Shown: piece after piece, positions 7,221 through 8,963 of the stretch
Layout of the letters: each line of letters starts with the position of its first letter
How positions within the stretch are numbered: the first letter of the stretch is position 1
DNA from: Anaerolinea sp.
Lineage (GTDB): Bacteria; Chloroflexota; Anaerolineae; Anaerolineales; Villigracilaceae
Reading direction: 5' to 3'
Length of the DNA stretch: 8,963 nt
Assembly (NCBI GenBank): GCA_020720965.1
Contig: DYNS01000103.1
Location: forward strand, 1-8,963
Translations under genes and position numbers: made by a program
Notes under the pieces: model-generated
What the model was told of the DNA's origin: nothing
The model's database searches: none
What the model saw: only the letters and a program-made list of their open reading frames with translations

Positions 7221-7334
7221 ATGTTTGCCACCCTTGCTACCCCCTTCGAGGCTAAGGTTAAGCGCCTGCCCACTTCCGCACTTCGGTTCGGGATTGTGGG
7301 CTTTTCTGGGTTAAGCGAGGCAATGGCAGACTAG
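7221..7334 (+). CDS. Possible 37-codon leader peptide ORF
   Basis: An ATG at 7221 opens 37 codons to TAG at 7332-7334. The ATG lies 7 nt after the -10 hexamer, so it would be at or near the transcript 5' end and translated as a leaderless mRNA; there is no Shine-Dalgarno. It contains only two Lys codons, AAG at 7254 and AAG at 7260 (A-K-V-K-R), placed just before the hairpin at 7268-7301. That position would suit ribosome-stalling control by lysine, but two codons is a modest signal. The ORF resembles no protein I recognise and could be chance. The stop codon falls in the loop of the 7319-7349 hairpin. Confidence 0.3.
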   Translation: MFATLATPFEAKVKRLPTSALRFGIVGFSGLSEAMAD

Positions 7335-7360
7335 ATTCTGCTCTTTGCCCTGTCAACTTC

Positions 7361-7394
7361 AGAGCGCTCTCCCACCGGAGAGCGCTCTTTTTTT
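7361..7394 (+). terminator. Intrinsic terminator immediately before homocitrate synthase (attenuator)
   Basis: A perfect 12-bp stem (7361-7372 with 7377-7388) has a 4-nt loop, CACC, and runs directly into seven T residues (7388-7394). This is a textbook Rho-independent terminator on the + strand. It lies downstream of the promoter at 7186-7213 and upstream of the gene that promoter must serve, so it is most simply an attenuator. Alternatively it ends an independent small RNA of about 175 nt, with partial read-through. Confidence 0.85.
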
Positions 7395-7426
7395 GTTTCC
7401 TGCCCCCATAACAAGGAGAAACGCCC

Positions 7427-8809
7427 ATGTTGGAAATTTTGGATACCACCCTGCGCGAAGGCGAACAGACCCCCTACGTCAACTTCACGCTGGAAGAAAA
7501 AATCACCATCGCCAAATTGCTGGATGCGGTTGGCGTGGAGATGATAGAAGCCGGGGACCCCTCTGTCTCGCCCAATGTCGCCAAAGCCCTTCAGCGCATT
7601 GCCGCCCTGGGCTTAAAAGCGGAGGTTGTGGCGCATTCCATTGCCTCGCGGGCGGGCATAGACCGCGCCAAAGCCTGCGGCGCAGACCGGGTGGCAATTT
7701 TTTACGCCACCTCCAAAATTCACCTGGATGCCAAACTGCACAAAACCGAAGAACAGGCGTTGGACATCATCCGCGAGCATGTTGCCTACGCCCGCAACCT
7801 GGGATTAAAAGTCCGCTACACCCCGGAAGATGCCACCCGCACCGAATTTGGATTCCTGCTGAGGGTTTGCAACGCCGCCCTGGAAGCGGGCGCAGACCGA
7901 ATCAGTTTTGCCGACACCCTCGGCATTATGCAACCCCACACCATGACGGAAAAAGTCTCCGCCTTGCGAAAGGGGTTACGACCCTGCCGCATCGACCTGC
8001 ACTGCCACGATGACTACGGGCTGGCGTTGGCAAATAGCATGGCGGGCATTCGCGCCGGGGCAGACTGCGTCCATACCACTGTCAATGGCATGGGCGAGCG
8101 CACCGGCATCCCCGACCTGGCAGAGACCATTGTGGCTTTTCATAACCTGGAAGGAGTCCAACAATATAACCTCGCCCCGCTCATGGAACTTTCCGCCTAT
8201 TTGGAGCGAGTATCCGGCTTCTTTATTGCCCCCAACAAACCCATCACCGGTCAAAACGCCTTCAGCCACAAAAGCGGAGTTCATACCAACGGCATTCTCA
8301 AAGACCCGCGCACCTACGAACCCTTCGACCCGGCAATTTTGGGGCGGGAAAGGAAAATTGTGATTGACAAATACACCGGCAAAAGCGCCGTAGCCGCCCG
8401 GCTGGAAGAATATGGCGTGGAAGTAAGCCCTGCCGAGTTGGAAGTCATCGTCTCGCGGATTAAAAACCTGGGCGACAGTCGCAAACAACTCTTCGATGCC
8501 GACATTCTCGAAATCGCCGAGCATGTTACCGGGCGGGAGATGGATGTCATCCCGCACGACATCAGCGCGATGGTGATGCTCGAAGCCGAATCGCACGTTT
8601 ACACCACTTCGGTTGTGCGCCGCCTGCGCGGGCTTCACAACGTCAGCCAGGTGTACGAAATCACCGGCGACTACGACATCAGCGCCTTTGTAAACGTGGA
8701 AAACGTGGTGGCGCTGAACAACCTCATCGAAGAAATTCGCACCGTGCCAGGCGTAAAACGAACCGAAACGCGGATGGTGTTGAAAAAGTACGGCGGCGCG
8801 AGAGAATAG
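7427..8809 (+). CDS. lysS: Homocitrate synthase-type enzyme with C-terminal RAM regulatory domain
   Basis: This 460-residue protein has two parts. Residues about 1-275 form an HMGL-like TIM barrel of the isopropylmalate/homocitrate synthase family: LDTTLREGEQ (5-14, with R10), YTPEDATRTE (131-140), metal-binding LHCHDDYG (H192, H194) and NGMGERTG (220-227). Subdomain residues FSHKSGVHTNGI (279-290) follow. Residues about 380-455 resemble the Lrp/AsnC-type RAM ligand-binding domain (YEITGDYDISAFV...VPGVKRTETRMVL) rather than the LeuA allosteric domain. REGEQ and the RAM domain favour homocitrate synthase (acetyl-CoA + 2-oxoglutarate), the first step of the alpha-aminoadipate lysine route. Isopropylmalate or citramalate synthase remain possible. 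AAGGAG (7413-7418) sits 8 nt before the ATG. The aconitase-family gene 51 nt downstream fits the next pathway step. The terminator just upstream suggests attenuation, while the RAM domain suggests amino-acid feedback on the enzyme. Confidence 0.82.
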   Translation: MLEILDTTLREGEQTPYVNFTLEEKITIAKLLDAVGVEMIEAGDPSVSPNVAKALQRIAALGLKAEVVAHSIASRAGIDRAKACGADRVAIFYATSKIHLDAKLHKTEEQALDIIREHVAYARNLGLKVRYTPEDATRTEFGFLLRVCNAALEAGADRISFADTLGIMQPHTMTEKVSALRKGLRPCRIDLHCHDDYGLALANSMAGIRAGADCVHTTVNGMGERTGIPDLAETIVAFHNLEGVQQYNLAPLMELSAYLERVSGFFIAPNKPITGQNAFSHKSGVHTNGILKDPRTYEPFDPAILGRERKIVIDKYTGKSAVAARLEEYGVEVSPAELEVIVSRIKNLGDSRKQLFDADILEIAEHVTGREMDVIPHDISAMVMLEAESHVYTTSVVRRLRGLHNVSQVYEITGDYDISAFVNVENVVALNNLIEEIRTVPGVKRTETRMVLKKYGGARE

Positions 8810-8860
8810 AGCCGCTGAATATCGAATGACAAGCATTAAATTTTGAGTAAGGAGACTGTT

Positions 8861-8963
8861 ATGGGAACCCTTGTAGAAGAAATCTTCTCCCGCAAAGCGG
8901 GAAGGCGCGTGCAGGCGGGCGAAATCGTCCTGCTGGATGTGGACTACATCATGAGCCACGACA
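8861..8963 (+). CDS. Homoaconitase / 3-isopropylmalate dehydratase large subunit, 3' end outside window
   Basis: Only the first 34 residues are visible: MGTLVEEIFSRKAGR, then AGEIVLLDVDYIMSHD. This is the characteristic N-terminus of LeuC/HacA/LysT-type aconitase-family large subunits, where the SRKAGR and VD..MSHD elements are conserved. The ATG at 8861 has AAGGAG (8849-8854) 6 nt upstream. It follows the homocitrate synthase by 51 nt on the same strand, with no terminator seen between them, so they are probably co-transcribed. If the upstream enzyme makes homocitrate, this would be the homoaconitase large subunit (LysT); if it makes isopropylmalate, it is LeuC. The Fe-S ligand cysteines lie beyond the window. 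Confidence 0.8.
   Translation, partial: MGTLVEEIFSRKAGRRVQAGEIVLLDVDYIMSHD

Larger units (their letters stand above)
7220..7394 (+). promoter_or_regulatory. Candidate transcription-attenuation leader upstream of homocitrate synthase
   Basis: From the predicted transcript start to the terminator there are about 175 nt with several possible hairpins. GCCCAC 7268-7273 can pair with GTGGGC 7296-7301. A hairpin at 7319-7349 uses GGCAA/TTGCC and GCAGA/TCTGC. A long-range stem, 7224-7230 with 7324-7330, competes with that hairpin. Only 32 nt separate the terminator from the ATG at 7427, too little for another promoter, so expression must depend on read-through. Leader-peptide attenuation of the lysine operon is known in Thermus thermophilus. 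Here the mechanism (ribosome, ligand or protein) is inferred, and I see no lysine-riboswitch or T-box consensus. Confidence 0.6.

Noticed and set aside
7185..7357. 7-bp inverted match GTTGACA (7185-7191) and TGTCAAC (7351-7357)
   Set aside because: The first copy is the -35 element and is not transcribed, so it cannot form an RNA stem; probably coincidence.
7220..7394. Lysine riboswitch, T-box, SRP RNA, 6S RNA or other known RNA in the leader
   Set aside because: None of the conserved sequence blocks I know for these classes is visible; a covariance-model search would be needed to be certain.
7976..8959. Long antisense open frame (327 codons) opposite homocitrate synthase
   Set aside because: It mirrors a well-conserved gene, has His/Phe/Val-rich composition typical of antisense reading of GC-rich codons, and no recognisable motif.

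Overview
The window is chromosomal bacterial DNA, GC-rich and densely packed. I see no mobile element, CRISPR array, tRNA or rRNA. The combination of a multi-GAF histidine kinase, a DUF385 (F420-type) oxidoreductase and a homocitrate synthase carrying a RAM domain fits Chloroflexota, perhaps an Anaerolineae-like lineage. That assignment is an inference from gene content, not from a marker gene.

Layout: (1) 1-3371, + strand: a cytosolic-looking sensor kinase with three GAF domains, open at the left edge of the window, whose stop overlaps the start of a response regulator with two receiver domains and a LuxR-type HTH. (2) 3373-3924, - strand: a deazaflavin-dependent nitroreductase-family protein with a C-terminal membrane segment, convergent with the regulator and 1 nt from it. 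(3) 4027-5415, + strand: a MATE-family multidrug/solute exporter, divergent from the oxidoreductase across a 102-bp region holding back-to-back -10 elements. (4) 5412-6251, - strand: a PLP class-IV aminotransferase or aminodeoxychorismate lyase that overlaps the MATE stop tail-to-tail by 4 nt. (5) 6320-7150, + strand: an alpha/beta hydrolase, divergent from the aminotransferase. (6) 7427 to the right edge, + strand: homocitrate synthase with a C-terminal RAM domain, followed by the start of a homoaconitase/isopropylmalate dehydratase large subunit. Together these look like the head of an alpha-aminoadipate lysine operon; leucine synthesis is the alternative.

The most informative non-coding stretch is 7151-7426. 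A near-consensus promoter (TTGACA, 16 nt, TGaTACAAT) drives a leader of about 175 nt that ends in a 12-bp GC-rich hairpin plus T7, only 32 nt before the homocitrate synthase start codon. The gene must therefore be expressed by read-through, so the leader is a strong candidate attenuator. It carries a possible 37-codon leader ORF with two Lys codons, several alternative base pairings and a duplicated 9-mer. I recognise no known riboswitch or T-box consensus in it.

The rest of the window is conventional genes. The points of interest there are the tandem-receiver LuxR regulator, two very tight convergent gene ends, and a possibly leaderless aminotransferase mRNA.
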